In this document: in pieces, positions 35,620 through 46,538 of the stretch
Position numbering within the stretch: position 1 is the stretch's first letter
How the letters are laid out: each line of letters opens with the position of its first letter
Assembly: GCA_050699875.1 (NCBI GenBank)
Contig: JBOHFX010000034.1
Coordinates: 3,815-67,814, forward strand
DNA from: GCA-003244245 sp050699875
GTDB lineage: Bacteria; Actinomycetota; Actinomycetes; Mycobacteriales; Pseudonocardiaceae
DNA length: 64,000 bases
Direction of reading: 5' to 3'
Program-made: the position numbers and the translations under genes
The notes under the pieces: model-generated
Told to the model about the DNA's origin: nothing
Databases searched by the model: none
Seen by the model: the letters and a program-made list of their open reading frames with translations, nothing else

Positions 35620-37332
35620 ATGGTCAGCATCAGCGACATCAAGGCGTGGCGACCCGGCGAGCTGGACAGCGCCTTCGACGCCCTGGGCGCGCGGCGCGAC
35701 AGCCTGATCGGGCTCGACGACGAACTCGTGGCGGCGAGAGCACCCGAGGGCTGGACCGGGGAGGCCGCCCGCGCCGCGTCCACCGTGCACGGCGCGTTGT
35801 CGGAACGGGCGCGCCGCATCGTCGCCGGGATCTCAGCGGTTCGCCGTGCCACCGGCGAGACCTCTGACGCGGTGCTCGCCATCCAGCGCGCCCTCGGTGA
35901 GGCGGAGGATCTAGCCCGCGCATACGGGTTCGGGGTGTTCGGCGATGGCACCGTGATCGACGTGCACCCGCCCACCATCTCGGATCCCGCCCAGGCACAG
36001 GAGGTGCACCGGGAGCGGGCGCAGGTGCAAGCCGAGGTCGTGGACCGGCTCGAGCAGATCCTGCGCCGGGCGAACGACGTCGACGCCGATTTCGCGGCCG
36101 TGCTCGGCCGGGCGGCCCGCGGCGAGATCGACGACGGCGCCGAATTGTCCCTCGTCGCGGCCTCGGCTATCGGTGAAACGGCTGGCGGTCTGTCGACGAT
36201 CGGTCCACCGGACGATGGCACTCCAGGTGACAACGCGGGCTGGTGGGCGTCGCTGTCCGACGAGGAGCGGCGCGCGCTGGTCGATCAGAACCCTGGCGCG
36301 CTCGGCAATCTGGACGGCCTACCGGCCGCCGTGCGCGACGAGGCCAACCGGGCCAGGCTCGACCACGAGCGCGCCGCCCTGGAAGCCGAACGGGACCGCT
36401 TGCAGGCGGACCTGGACGACAACTGGTTCGGCGGTCTGCTCACCAACGCCGATGCCGCACTGGAGCATGTCAACGCCAAGCTGGCGTCGCTGGACCGGAT
36501 CGAGCAGACACTCAATCAGCCGGGCGAACGCCAGTTGCTGCTTCTCGACCTGTCCGGAGAGCGGGCCGAGGCCGCCGTCGCGGTGGGCAATGTCGATACC
36601 GCGGACCACGTCGCCGTGTTCACTCCCGGCCTCGGTAGCACGGTGGACGGCGATCTCCAGGGCTACGACGACAACATGGATCGGTTGAGGCAGCAGGCTG
36701 CGCACGAGTTGGCACGGTATGGGGACGGGGGGTCGGTGGCGGCGGTCACCTGGATCGGCTATCAGGCGCCGCAACCGGGTTTCGAGGGCTTCAACCCGTT
36801 GGACTCCGATTCGGTGCTGCACGATGACTCGGCCCGGGCCGGCGGGGCGGATCTGGCGGAGTTCTACCGGGGTATCGACGCCGCGCGGACCATGGACCCA
36901 CACCTCACCGCGCTAGGTCACTCCTACGGCTCGACCACCACTGGGTTCGCCTTACAAGAGCAGACCGGTGTGGACGACGCGGTGTTCTTCGGCTCCCCCG
37001 GGATCGGCACCTCGCATATCAAGGACATTCGGGTCCCCGAGGGGCACAGCTACCGGATCGAGGCGCGCAATGACTTTGTCGCCGACACCGGTCACTTCGG
37101 CATCGACCCGACGTACGTCGACGGCGTGACGGGGCTGTCGGCCCGGGAGGAGATGCTTCCGGACGGTCGGCGCCTCGCCGAGTCGACCGGTCACAGCGAC
37201 TACCTGACGCCGGACTCCACCAGCCAGTACAACATGAGCGTCGTCGTGGCTGGGCTGCATGACCGCAGGGTCGAGGACGAGGGCCGAGGGCTCGGCGATA
37301 TCGGGTCCTGGCCGATTCCGGGAACTTATTGA
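35620..37332 (+). CDS. DUF1023 alpha/beta-hydrolase
   Basis: A 570-residue protein. The N-terminal ~200 residues are helical (WRPGELDSAFDALGARRDSL, WTGEAARAASTVHGALSERA), resembling a WXG/EspC-like partner domain, followed by an acidic coiled segment (ARLDHERAALEAERDRLQAD). The C-terminal DUF1023 alpha/beta-hydrolase has the nucleophile elbow LTALGHSYGSTTTG and a late histidine (ESTGHSDYLTPDS). The substrate is unknown. There is no classical signal peptide. It is encoded directly after the EspC-like gene and overlaps the lipoprotein gene by one base, so the three form an operon. Confidence 0.85.
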   Translation: MVSISDIKAWRPGELDSAFDALGARRDSLIGLDDELVAARAPEGWTGEAARAASTVHGALSERARRIVAGISAVRRATGETSDAVLAIQRALGEAEDLARAYGFGVFGDGTVIDVHPPTISDPAQAQEVHRERAQVQAEVVDRLEQILRRANDVDADFAAVLGRAARGEIDDGAELSLVAASAIGETAGGLSTIGPPDDGTPGDNAGWWASLSDEERRALVDQNPGALGNLDGLPAAVRDEANRARLDHERAALEAERDRLQADLDDNWFGGLLTNADAALEHVNAKLASLDRIEQTLNQPGERQLLLLDLSGERAEAAVAVGNVDTADHVAVFTPGLGSTVDGDLQGYDDNMDRLRQQAAHELARYGDGGSVAAVTWIGYQAPQPGFEGFNPLDSDSVLHDDSARAGGADLAEFYRGIDAARTMDPHLTALGHSYGSTTTGFALQEQTGVDDAVFFGSPGIGTSHIKDIRVPEGHSYRIEARNDFVADTGHFGIDPTYVDGVTGLSAREEMLPDGRRLAESTGHSDYLTPDSTSQYNMSVVVAGLHDRRVEDEGRGLGDIGSWPIPGTY

Positions 37333-37850
37333 TGACGCGGCTGGTGGTCGCCCTGGCGATCGCTGCCCTGGCGGCGGGTTGCGGCTTTATCGGATCGGAG
37401 AGCGAGGACATGGACGAGAAGCTCGCCACGCTTGCGCAGCGCCCGACCATCGAGGACATCCGGGTGACATACGAGGAGATGCAGGCCCGGCTCCGGGACC
37501 GGCTCTCCACCGAGGTGGGACCGCTGCACTGGGTCAACCGGAAGAACTTCAGCGGGGCAGGCTGCGCCGACTTCCCCAACGTAGGGGGGCAGAGTCTGAC
37601 ACTGGACGGCTGGATGTCAGAGGGAAACCTGACTGATACGAGATGGGCCGACGCAGTGCGGGTCGTCGCAGAGGTGACCGGTGAGTACGGCTTCGGAACC
37701 CCGCGGGTGGTCGTGGACCGGCCCAGCGATCATGAGATCACCGCGACCGACCAGTACGGTGGCCACTACCTGTTCGGCACTGCCGCCAACACGGTCTTGC
37801 TGGTGAGTACCGGTTGCCACCTGCCCGCAACCGCGCATCCGGGCGCGTGA
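37332..37850 (+). CDS. LppA-like lipoprotein
   Basis: A 172-residue predicted lipoprotein with signal sequence MTRLVVALAIAALAAGCGF (lipobox LAAGC). The mature part contains PTIEDIRVTYEEMQARLRDR, a region with three further cysteines (GAGCADF, STGCH) and GMM-like blocks (TRWADAVRVVAEVTGEYGFG) reminiscent of mycobacterial LppA/LppB. Function unknown; it would be anchored outside the membrane. The ATG overlaps the preceding stop (TGATG). Confidence 0.75.
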   Translation: MTRLVVALAIAALAAGCGFIGSESEDMDEKLATLAQRPTIEDIRVTYEEMQARLRDRLSTEVGPLHWVNRKNFSGAGCADFPNVGGQSLTLDGWMSEGNLTDTRWADAVRVVAEVTGEYGFGTPRVVVDRPSDHEITATDQYGGHYLFGTAANTVLLVSTGCHLPATAHPGA

Positions 37851-37991
37851 TGGGTTGGCTGGTGTGGTGCGGGCGGCGTTCACCGCTGCGGTGATCGGTG
37901 CTGGCGGCGGTGATCCGGTGGTACTGCGGTCCGGCCAGATACGATCAACATCCATGCTCCCCGCGGCGGAGCGTGGTGCGGCACGCAACAA

Positions 37992-38336
37992 TCAACTCCA
38001 CAGGTCGCTGGCCGGTAGTGCGATGAGACGGTCACCGAAGGGCAGCCGACGCTGTCCGGTGTGGAGCACCAGCCCGGCGGTGAAGTGACCGCCCGCGCGA
38101 TCGAGCCGGTCGCGCAGGCGGGCCAACCAGCGGAAATCCTCCGATCGCGGTGTCGAGGTCGCCTTGACCTCGACACCCAGTACCCGGCCGTCGTCCGCCT
38201 CGAGCACGAGATCGACTTCGGCACCATCACTGTCGCGGAAGTGATACAACCGGGCCGGGGTCCCGCTCCAGGTGAGCTGCTTGGACAGTTCGTTGGCGAT
38301 GAACGTCTCGAACAGGGCGCGATCTGAGCGTACTCG
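37992..38336 (-). pseudogene. C-terminal fragment of a DUF4143 AAA ATPase
   Basis: The minus strand reads ALFETFIANELSKQLTWS, then LYHFRDSDGAEVDLVLEADD and GRVLGVEVKATSTPRSEDFR, which is the C-terminal nuclease-like DUF4143 domain of AAA+/ATPase proteins related to archaeal-type ATPases. An in-frame stop precedes it at 38337-38339 and the whole ATPase part (about 300 residues) is absent, so it is a truncated remnant. Confidence 0.65.
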
Positions 38337-38695
38337 CTAACCAGCAATTTATCGTAAAGTTAGCCTACAAATTCTCGACGTACTGGCCTGCAGAACCTCG
38401 GAGGGTGGCCGCGCCCTGTCACAGTGGCAGGCAACCCGTCGGCCCCGCGGCATCGTCCCGAGTCATCGGCACAGGGGAGCAGCCATGGCGCCCCTGTATG
38501 ACGGCGCTGGTCAGGGATTGATCAGGGGCATCATCGTTCGACGAAGGAAGCTCTGGATCCCCGCGCTCTGAGAGTCGGTGGCTCTCACTAGAGGCGGCCG
38601 CACGTAACCCCTCCAGCACCGCGAGCTCGCGATAGGATCCGGCTCCACCTCGGCGAGCGCGCGCCGCATCCGGTCGGCCGCCGTCTGCCGGTCGG

Positions 38696-39034
38696 TCACG
38701 CCGGCGTAGGCGGCTCTGAACCCGTCCCGCCTCGATGGATCGAGTACTGCGGCCAGCGGTAACCGGCGGCCAGGCCTCTGGGCTCCGCCCAGATCCGGCT
38801 GCCAAAGCGGTCGGAATAGATCAGTTCCTGGGTGGGGATGCCGGTGGTCGCCAGCTCGTCGGCCAGCCCCAGCTCGACCAGCTCGCGGGTGGCGTGCGGG
38901 AGGATGTTGATGCCCACGCCGAGCGCCTCAAGCTCGCGGGCGGCATCGACGACTCGAACCTCGATGCCCGCCGCGTGCAGGCTCAACGCCGCGGAGAGTC
39001 CGCCAAGGCCAGATCCGGCAATTAAGACATTCAC
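38696..39034 (-). pseudogene. N-terminal fragment of an FAD-dependent monooxygenase
   Basis: From GTG 39034 (GAGGA ribosome site) the sequence follows class A flavoprotein monooxygenases: NVLIAGSGLGGLSAALSLHA (FAD Rossmann motif), GVGINILPHATRELVELGLA and GLAAGYRWPQYSIHRG. At residue ~103 homology breaks (GTGSEPPTPA, stop). The ~280 remaining residues, including the second FAD motif, are missing. It is divergent from the merR gene, so its promoter may still be under that regulator. Confidence 0.7.
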
Positions 39035-39112
39035 GGCAATATCCTCGGCCAGACCTTACGGTCCGACCACGCGACACTCCGTCCACGGCCACAAGTCGGA
39101 ACGTCTGGCACG

Positions 39113-39146
39113 TGACAGTGATACTGTTACGACAGTATCACTGTCA
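39113..39146. promoter_or_regulatory. MerR operator dyad upstream of merR-fadAB
   Basis: A perfect inverted repeat with 15-bp arms (tgacagtgatactgt and acagtatcactgtca) and a 4-bp spacer (tacg), ending 17 bp before the MerR start. It lies between the divergent monooxygenase fragment and the regulator. Position and symmetry fit a MerR-type dimer site controlling the regulator and the fatty-acid genes behind it. Confidence 0.8.
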
Positions 39147-39163
39147 TATCGGAAGGGTCGTTC

Positions 39164-39891
39164 GTGGCCGACGAGCTCACCATCGCGGAGCTGGCCGCGC
39201 AAATCGGTATCAGCGTCCGCACGATCCGCTTCTACGCAGGCATGGGCTTGATCCCGCCACCGCGGGTACGGGGCCGTTTGGGCCTGTATGGCGAGCGGCA
39301 CGTGGCCCGCCTGGAGCTGGTCCGCGAGATGCAGGAGCTGGGTTTCACGCTGGCGGCCATCGAGGGTTACCTCGCCCGGATCCCGCTGGACCGCTCACCG
39401 GAGGATCTTGCTCTGCACCGGGCACTGCTCGTCCCGTGGCTGCCCGAACAGCCCGAGACAGTAAGCCGCAACGAGCTGGAGGCCCGCGCCGGGCGCGCGC
39501 TGGACGACGAGGCGCTGGCCCAGCTGGAGACGCTCGGCGTGGTCCGCCGCGACGCCGGCCACCGCGAGACGTGGACGCTCACCAGCTCCGACATGCTGGG
39601 TTACGGGCTGAGCCTGCTCGATGCCGAGATGGACTTCGACGTACAGCTCGCCTCCCAGCAGATCATCGAACGGCACACCAGCGCGCTGGCGACCGAGTTG
39701 GTGGCGCTGTTCCACAACACTGTGCTTCGCGAGTACCGCGAGCGCGGTCGCCCACCGGAGCTGCGCGCCCGGCTGCTGGCCCTGATGCAACGACTCAAGC
39801 CGGTCACCATGGACGGCGTTGTCACGAACTTCCAGCTCGCCATCAACCGTGCAATTCGCCAGTCGGCACGACTTAAGAGTGGGAGCCCGAC

Positions 39892-39895
<4 letters not shown>
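39164..39895 (+). CDS. MerR-family regulator of the fad genes
   Basis: A 243-residue MerR-type regulator. The N-terminal winged helix is LTIAELAAQIGISVRTIRFY with YAGMGLIPPPRVRGRLGLYG, followed by the dimerisation helix (LELVREMQELGFTLAAIEGY). The long C-terminal effector domain (~100-243) has no metal-binding cysteines and probably binds a small ligand such as an acyl-CoA. The GTG start has ggaagg 7 nt upstream. It overlaps fadA by 4 bp, so it is co-transcribed with beta-oxidation genes and probably autoregulated through the adjacent dyad. Confidence 0.9.
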
Positions 39896-41103
<1,208 letters not shown>

Positions 41104-41112
41104 GGGGTAGCA

Positions 41113-43281
41113 ATGATTCGATGGGCCTCTGACGCCGCGGGCATCGTCACGCTGACCTTGGATGACCCAGGCAAGTCCGCCAACACGATGAACGAGCGTT
41201 ATGTCGAGTCGATGGGGCGAACGCTAGACCGCCTCGAAGCCGAGCGGGATTCGATCACCGGGGTCATCCTCACCTCGGCGAAGAAGACTTTCTTCGCCGG
41301 CGCGGACCTCAACGCGGTGCGGACCATCACTCCGGACAACGCCCGGGAGTTCGCCGCCCACATCGCGCTGGTGAAAAGCCAGCTGCGGCGGCTGGAGAAG
41401 CTCGACAAGCCGGTGGTCGCCGCGATTAACGGCGCAGCCCTGGGCGGCGGCCTTGAGATCGCGCTGGCCTGCCACCACCGGATCGCGCTGGACAGCGCCG
41501 ATTCTTCTGGCCAGGGATCGAAGATCGGCTTTCCCGAGGTGACGCTCGGGATACTGCCCGGTCTGGGCGGGCTCGTCCGCACGGTGCGGATGCTGGGTCT
41601 GATGACCGCGCTGACGCAGCTGCTGACCAAAGGCCAGCAGCTACCCCCGGCGCAGGCCAAACAGATCGGCATCGTCGACGAGGTCGTCGTGACCGGCGAG
41701 GAGATGCTCGCCAGAGCCCGCGAATGGATCGCGGCCCACCCGCGGGCGCAGCAGCCCTGGGACGTCAAGGGCTACCAGATCCCCGGCGGCACGCCGTCCA
41801 CGCCAGCGCTGGCGCAGATGTTGCCCGCGTTCCCGGCCACCTTGCGTAAGGAGCTCAAGGGCGCGCCGATGCCGGCCCCGCACCACATCCTGTGTGCCGC
41901 GGTGGAGGGCTCCCAAGTGGATCTGGACACCGCACTGCAGATCGAGAGCCGCTACTTCATGGATCTGGTCACCGGCCAGGTCGCCAAGAACATGATCAAG
42001 GCGTTGTTCTTCGACCTGCAGCACATCAACAAGGGCGGCAGCCGGCCCGATGGATACCCGCAGCGCACCTTCCGCAAGGTTGGCGTGCTCGGCGCCGGGA
42101 TGATGGGCGCCGGCATCGCCTACACCTGTGCCCGCGCCGGCATGGACGTCGTCCTCAAGGACGTGGACCTGGCCCGGGCGGGCAAGGGCAAGAGCTATTC
42201 CGCCGCCGTGCTGGACAAGGCCGTGTCCCGGGGCCGATCCACCGCCAAGGCGCGCGACGAGATCCTGGCCCGGGTCACCCCGACGGCCGATGCGGGCGAT
42301 CTCAAGGGGTGTGACCTGGTGATCGAGGCAGTGTTCGAGGATCCGGTGCTCAAGAAGCACGTCTTCGGCGAGATTCTCGATGTCGTCGAGCCCGATGCGC
42401 TGCTGTGCTCGAACACCTCGACACTGCCGATCACCGGTCTCGCCGAAGGCGTTGACCGCCCGACCGACTTCCTCGGCCTGCACTTCTTCTCCCCGGTGGA
42501 CAAGATGCCGCTGGTGGAGATCATCCGCGGGCAGCAGACATCGGACGCCGCGCTGGCCGCTGCGGTGGACCTGGTGCAGCAGATCCGCAAGACCCCGATC
42601 GTGGTCAACGACAGCCGCGGCTTTTTCACCAGCAGGGTCATCGGCACCTTCATCAACGAGGGGGTGGCCATGCTCGCCGAGGGCGTGCCCCCGGCATCCA
42701 TCGAGCAGGCCACCCTGCAGGCCGGTTACCCGGCGCCGGTGCTGCAACTGGTTGACGAGGTGCACCTGACGTTGATGCGCAAGATCCGGGAGGAGACCAA
42801 GCGTGGCGTCGAGGCGGCAGGGGGCACCTGGACCGCCCACCCGGCCGACGCGATCGTGGACCGGATGGTGCTGGAGTTTCAGCGCCCAGGACGTTCCGGC
42901 GGTGCCGGCTTCTATGAATACGAAGGTGGTCAACGCATCCGGTTGTGGACCGGCCTGGCCGAGCACTTCGGACCCTTCCGCCCGGATGCGATCCCTTTTG
43001 CGGACATGAGGGAGCGGTTGTTGTTCGTCGAGGCGCTGGAGACCGTAAAGTGCCTCGACGAGGGTGTGATCACCTCGGTGCCCGACGCCAACATCGGATC
43101 GATCATGGGTATCGGCTTCCCACCATGGACCGGCGGTGTGGTGCAGTTCATGCACGGCTACGACGGCGGCCTGACCGGTTTCGTGGCCCGTGCCAAGGAA
43201 CTGGCCGACCGATACGGCGACCGGTTCATCCCACCGGCCTCCCTGATCACCAAAGCCGACGCCGGGGAGTCCTTCGACTAA
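41113..43281 (+). CDS. fadB: Fatty-acid oxidation multifunctional protein FadB (ECH/HAD)
   Basis: A 722-residue fusion. The N-terminal enoyl-CoA hydratase (1-~230) has KKTFFAGADLN, NGAALGGGLEIALACHHRIA and FPEVTLGILPGLGG (catalytic Glu pair). The 3-hydroxyacyl-CoA dehydrogenase (~315-600) has the NAD motif VGVLGAGMMGAGIAYTCARA, NTSTLPITGL and GLHFFSPVDKMPLVEII; a C-terminal HAD helical repeat follows. It hydrates and then oxidises acyl-CoA intermediates that FadA cleaves. It converges on the GlxA gene with 3 bp between stops. Confidence 0.96.
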   Translation: MIRWASDAAGIVTLTLDDPGKSANTMNERYVESMGRTLDRLEAERDSITGVILTSAKKTFFAGADLNAVRTITPDNAREFAAHIALVKSQLRRLEKLDKPVVAAINGAALGGGLEIALACHHRIALDSADSSGQGSKIGFPEVTLGILPGLGGLVRTVRMLGLMTALTQLLTKGQQLPPAQAKQIGIVDEVVVTGEEMLARAREWIAAHPRAQQPWDVKGYQIPGGTPSTPALAQMLPAFPATLRKELKGAPMPAPHHILCAAVEGSQVDLDTALQIESRYFMDLVTGQVAKNMIKALFFDLQHINKGGSRPDGYPQRTFRKVGVLGAGMMGAGIAYTCARAGMDVVLKDVDLARAGKGKSYSAAVLDKAVSRGRSTAKARDEILARVTPTADAGDLKGCDLVIEAVFEDPVLKKHVFGEILDVVEPDALLCSNTSTLPITGLAEGVDRPTDFLGLHFFSPVDKMPLVEIIRGQQTSDAALAAAVDLVQQIRKTPIVVNDSRGFFTSRVIGTFINEGVAMLAEGVPPASIEQATLQAGYPAPVLQLVDEVHLTLMRKIREETKRGVEAAGGTWTAHPADAIVDRMVLEFQRPGRSGGAGFYEYEGGQRIRLWTGLAEHFGPFRPDAIPFADMRERLLFVEALETVKCLDEGVITSVPDANIGSIMGIGFPPWTGGVVQFMHGYDGGLTGFVARAKELADRYGDRFIPPASLITKADAGESFD

Positions 43282-43284
43282 CGC

Positions 43285-45165
43285 CTACTGCACCTGGACC
43301 CACCGGGCTATCGACGGGGTGTTGCTGCGATCTGTCACGAACAGCATGTACCACCCGGAGGGCACCAGGCCGGGCTGGGTGGGAACGGTCAGCGAGATCG
43401 CCCGGTCCTTCCTGGCGATATCGAGCGTGACGGAGCGTTGTTCGACGTCGGTGGTGTGGGTGACGGCACTGGGGCGGATCAGCTTCGCGGTGGCGATGGA
43501 ACTCGGAGCGGGTGTCTGGAAGTCGGCGACTCCTCCCCGCTGTAGCACGGTCGGGCCATCGGTCAGCTCCGGTCGGGAGTGGCGATGCAGGTAGGGCGGC
43601 GAGTAGATCTCGATGCGCTGCTCGAATGCCCCGGGTTCGCTGTTGTCCCCTTCGCCGTCAATCTCGGAGCCGAGAGTGACGACGCGGCCGTCGGGCAGCA
43701 GCAACGCCTCGCTGTGGTAGTTGCGTCCTACCTCAGGCGCCGCGGCGTCGTGGAAAGAATTCGTGGTGGGGTCGTAGATGCGCGCGGTGTGGTTGTTGGA
43801 ATCGCCCCGGCCGCGGTAGTCGCGGGAGCCACCGGTGGTCAGCACGGTGTCGTCCGGGAGAATGACCGCGCTCAAGTGACGCGCCGGCCCGGCGAGATCG
43901 GGTCCAGGGTGAAAGTGGGGGTGTGCTTCGCGCAGATCGACGATGTCGGTGCGGGCGGTGGATTCCGCGGAGTCGTCGACCCCCCCGCCGCCCAACACCA
44001 TGACCCGTTGATCCTGCGCCGGTGGTAGCAGCACCGAGGCGCTGGTCTCGGTCAGGTGCGGGTCGCGAAGCCCATCGACCTGCCGGAAGGAGTTGTCCGT
44101 CAAGTCCCAGATGCCGGGTAGCCACCCAGCACCGTCGCTGCGGCCGTACCCGCCGTGCGAACCCGAGTAGAACAGCCGACCGTCGGCCATCAGGAAAAGT
44201 GCAGGGTAGGTGGGGAAGTACCGGTTGAGTGCGGAGACCTCGGTCCACTGATCGGTATCATTTTGGTACAGCTCGTGGCTATTGAGAGCCCGGCCGAATT
44301 CGTCGAGGCCGGACACGGCCAGCGCATTCCCGTCGGCCAGGCCGACAAGTGTCGGGTACCAGCGGCCGTGGTCCATGTCGGCCATTCGTTGGTAACGTTC
44401 GGTCTGCGGGTCGAATACGTAAGAGAAGGCGGCGCCTTGGGCCCGCTGGGTCTCCATGGTGAGCTTCTCGGCCGTGCTGTAAACCTTTCTCGGTACGCCG
44501 TTGATCCGGTAGCGAGTGGGTGTGGTGATCACCGAACCGGCGCCCTCGTCGGCAGCTTCTACCCAGACTTCGACGCTGGCGCCGGGCGATACCGCCGCAG
44601 CCTCGGCACTGGTGAACACGATCCCCTTGGGCGAGACGAACCGCGTACCCTGCCGCAGAGTCACTGAGCCGCCATCGCGGGACTCGTTGGTCACCGTCAT
44701 GGCCCCGGCAGCCCGGGTGACGTCCTGCTCGGCCACCTCCCGCCTCCGGTTGCCACCGGCGATGAGCAGCTTGCCGTCGGGCCGGAAGGCGTGGCCGGCG
44801 CAGAACATGTCATCGGGTGTCGGAATCAGGCTGAACTCGTCCGTTTGCGGGTTCCACAGCAGTGTCTTGAAGGTCGCCGCTTCGAAGTTCGCGGCGCTGT
44901 TCCCGGAGCCAGCGATGATCAGCACTTTGCCGGTGGACAGCAGCGCGGCGTGGATCGCATTGATTCGAAATTCAACCGGAACATCGAGGATCCTCCAGTG
45001 GCCGAAGGCCGCCGTAGCCTCCGAGCCGGCCGTGTCGAAATCATCGCGCTCGGGCTCAGGAGTAGCGCACACCACCGCGCTAAAATTGATCACACCGGCT
45101 ATGGCCGCTCCCACGAGAATGCGGTCGAGCCGTCGAATGCGGTGTTGGCGTGACGTACCGGTCAT
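43285..45165 (-). CDS. GlxA-like copper radical oxidase (galactose oxidase fold)
   Basis: A 626-residue extracellular or membrane-anchored oxidase: N-terminal basic/hydrophobic anchor (ILVGAAIAGVINFSAVV), a kelch seven-bladed propeller and a C-terminal DUF1929 domain. The cofactor residues are placed as in galactose oxidase/GlxA: Cys in TPDDMFCAGHAF for the Cys-Tyr crosslink, Tyr in RYFPTYPALFLM, Tyr-His in VGRNYHSEALLLPDGRV and His in SAVTHTTDVEQRSV. In Streptomyces, GlxA works with the synthase CslA on a glycan needed for hyphal growth; no cslA is adjacent here, so the role is inferred only from the family. Confidence 0.88.
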   Translation of the reverse strand: MTGTSRQHRIRRLDRILVGAAIAGVINFSAVVCATPEPERDDFDTAGSEATAAFGHWRILDVPVEFRINAIHAALLSTGKVLIIAGSGNSAANFEAATFKTLLWNPQTDEFSLIPTPDDMFCAGHAFRPDGKLLIAGGNRRREVAEQDVTRAAGAMTVTNESRDGGSVTLRQGTRFVSPKGIVFTSAEAAAVSPGASVEVWVEAADEGAGSVITTPTRYRINGVPRKVYSTAEKLTMETQRAQGAAFSYVFDPQTERYQRMADMDHGRWYPTLVGLADGNALAVSGLDEFGRALNSHELYQNDTDQWTEVSALNRYFPTYPALFLMADGRLFYSGSHGGYGRSDGAGWLPGIWDLTDNSFRQVDGLRDPHLTETSASVLLPPAQDQRVMVLGGGGVDDSAESTARTDIVDLREAHPHFHPGPDLAGPARHLSAVILPDDTVLTTGGSRDYRGRGDSNNHTARIYDPTTNSFHDAAAPEVGRNYHSEALLLPDGRVVTLGSEIDGEGDNSEPGAFEQRIEIYSPPYLHRHSRPELTDGPTVLQRGGVADFQTPAPSSIATAKLIRPSAVTHTTDVEQRSVTLDIARKDRAISLTVPTQPGLVPSGWYMLFVTDRSNTPSIARWVQVQ

Positions 45166-45323
45166 CGACCTGCCACGGACGGTGAGCCCATTTCATTGCC
45201 TCTCGCCGTCCCCTCACCAGACAACGTCGCTGCGCCGAAACGACTCGTTACCAATCAATCTGGATCGGCCGCGACCGGCGAGTGTCGGTGACCAGAGCGT
45301 CGACTAACGGATAGCGTGGCGGA

Positions 45324-46538
45324 GTGAATCGCAACCCGGCGCCTGACTTGCGCGACCGCGATGCGGCGGCCGCCGTGCCGTACCCGTTGCAGGTCGCGGC
45401 CGCGGTGTCCTGGCGGTTCCTGGTGGTGGCCGGGATGGTTGTCGTGATCGGCTATGTCCTGATCATGCTGCGGCTGGTGGTCATCCCGGTGGCGGTGGCG
45501 CTGCTGCTGACCGCGCTGCTGGGGCCGGTGGTGGACTGGCTGGCCAGGTACCGGATATCCCGGGGAGTGGCCACCACGGTCGTTCTGGTCGCCGGATTGG
45601 CGCTGATCGGCGGGTTGCTGACGTTTGTCATCCAGGCCTTCGTGACCGGGCTGCCCGCGCTGCAGACCCAGATTGAGAGCAGCGTCCAACAGATCCGGGT
45701 GTGGCTGCAGGACCCTCCGTTCGGGCTCCCCCCGGTCGACCTGCAGAACCTGATCGACTCGCTGAGCCGATCGGTGGCCAACAACCGCAACGCGATCACC
45801 TCAGGCGCGCTGTCCACCGCGTACACCCTCGGGCAGTACTTCACCGGTGCCGCGCTCGCCTTGTTCGCATTGATCTACTTCCTCTACGGCGGCCGGTCGA
45901 TGTGGCGCTTCCTGCTGGGAGCGGTGCCGCGTCCGGTTCGTGGCCGGGTCGACCTGGCGGGTCAGCGTGCGTTCGCCTCGCTGGGCGGCTTCATCCGGGC
46001 CACCGTGCTGGTGGCGGTGGTCGACGCGGTGGGCATCGGGATCGGGTTGCTGGCAGTAGGCGCCCCGCTGGTGGTGCCACTGGCCGCGCTCACGTTCCTG
46101 GCGGCGTTCATCCCGGTGATCGGTGCGGTGATCGCCGGGGTGATCGCGGTCCTGGTGGTGCTGGTGGCCAACGGCCTGGTGCCGGCGCTGATCGTGCTCG
46201 GAGTGGTGATCGGCGTGCAGCAGATCGAGGGCAACGTGCTGCAGCCGCTGCTGATGGGTCGCGCCGTCCAGCTCAACGGGATGGCGGTGGTGCTGGCCGT
46301 CGCGGTGGGCTCGGTACTCGCCGGTATCGCCGGTGCATTGCTGGCGGTGCCGCTGCTCGCGGTGCTCAACGCCGGCATTCGCACGTTGATCAGCGGAGAC
46401 GCCCGGCCCGATGACGCCAAGGGCGGCTACACGCTCCCACCGGCTGACGTTCCCCCCGACCCAGACCCTGACCCCGGTTCCCGCCCCGACCCCGATCCCG
46501 ACCCCCTCATCAAGCTGAGCACACCGGATGGCCGGTGA
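45324..46538 (+). CDS. AI-2E family (PerM-like) membrane transporter
   Basis: A 404-residue integral membrane protein with about eight predicted TM segments. It opens with WRFLVVAGMVVVIGYVLIML and VVIPVAVALLLTALLGPVVDWL; the family core is VVVPLAALTFLAAFIPVIGA and GVVIGVQQIEGNVLQPLLMG. Despite the name, only some members move AI-2; others are Na+/H+ antiporters, so the substrate is unknown. The C-terminal tail is an Asp-Pro repeat (PPDPDPDPGSRPDPDPDP), likely cytoplasmic. GTG start at 45324. It overlaps the DNA glycosylase gene by 11 bp. Confidence 0.88.
   Translation: MNRNPAPDLRDRDAAAAVPYPLQVAAAVSWRFLVVAGMVVVIGYVLIMLRLVVIPVAVALLLTALLGPVVDWLARYRISRGVATTVVLVAGLALIGGLLTFVIQAFVTGLPALQTQIESSVQQIRVWLQDPPFGLPPVDLQNLIDSLSRSVANNRNAITSGALSTAYTLGQYFTGAALALFALIYFLYGGRSMWRFLLGAVPRPVRGRVDLAGQRAFASLGGFIRATVLVAVVDAVGIGIGLLAVGAPLVVPLAALTFLAAFIPVIGAVIAGVIAVLVVLVANGLVPALIVLGVVIGVQQIEGNVLQPLLMGRAVQLNGMAVVLAVAVGSVLAGIAGALLAVPLLAVLNAGIRTLISGDARPDDAKGGYTLPPADVPPDPDPDPGSRPDPDPDPLIKLSTPDGR

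Noticed and set aside
38511..38699. Minus-strand frame after the monooxygenase fragment as its C-terminal part
   Set aside because: It does not resemble the C-terminus of flavoprotein monooxygenases, so I left it unassigned.
41641..43155. 500-codon minus-strand frame opposite fadB
   Set aside because: Mirror of fadB codon bias; no recognisable motif, and fadB is complete and conserved.
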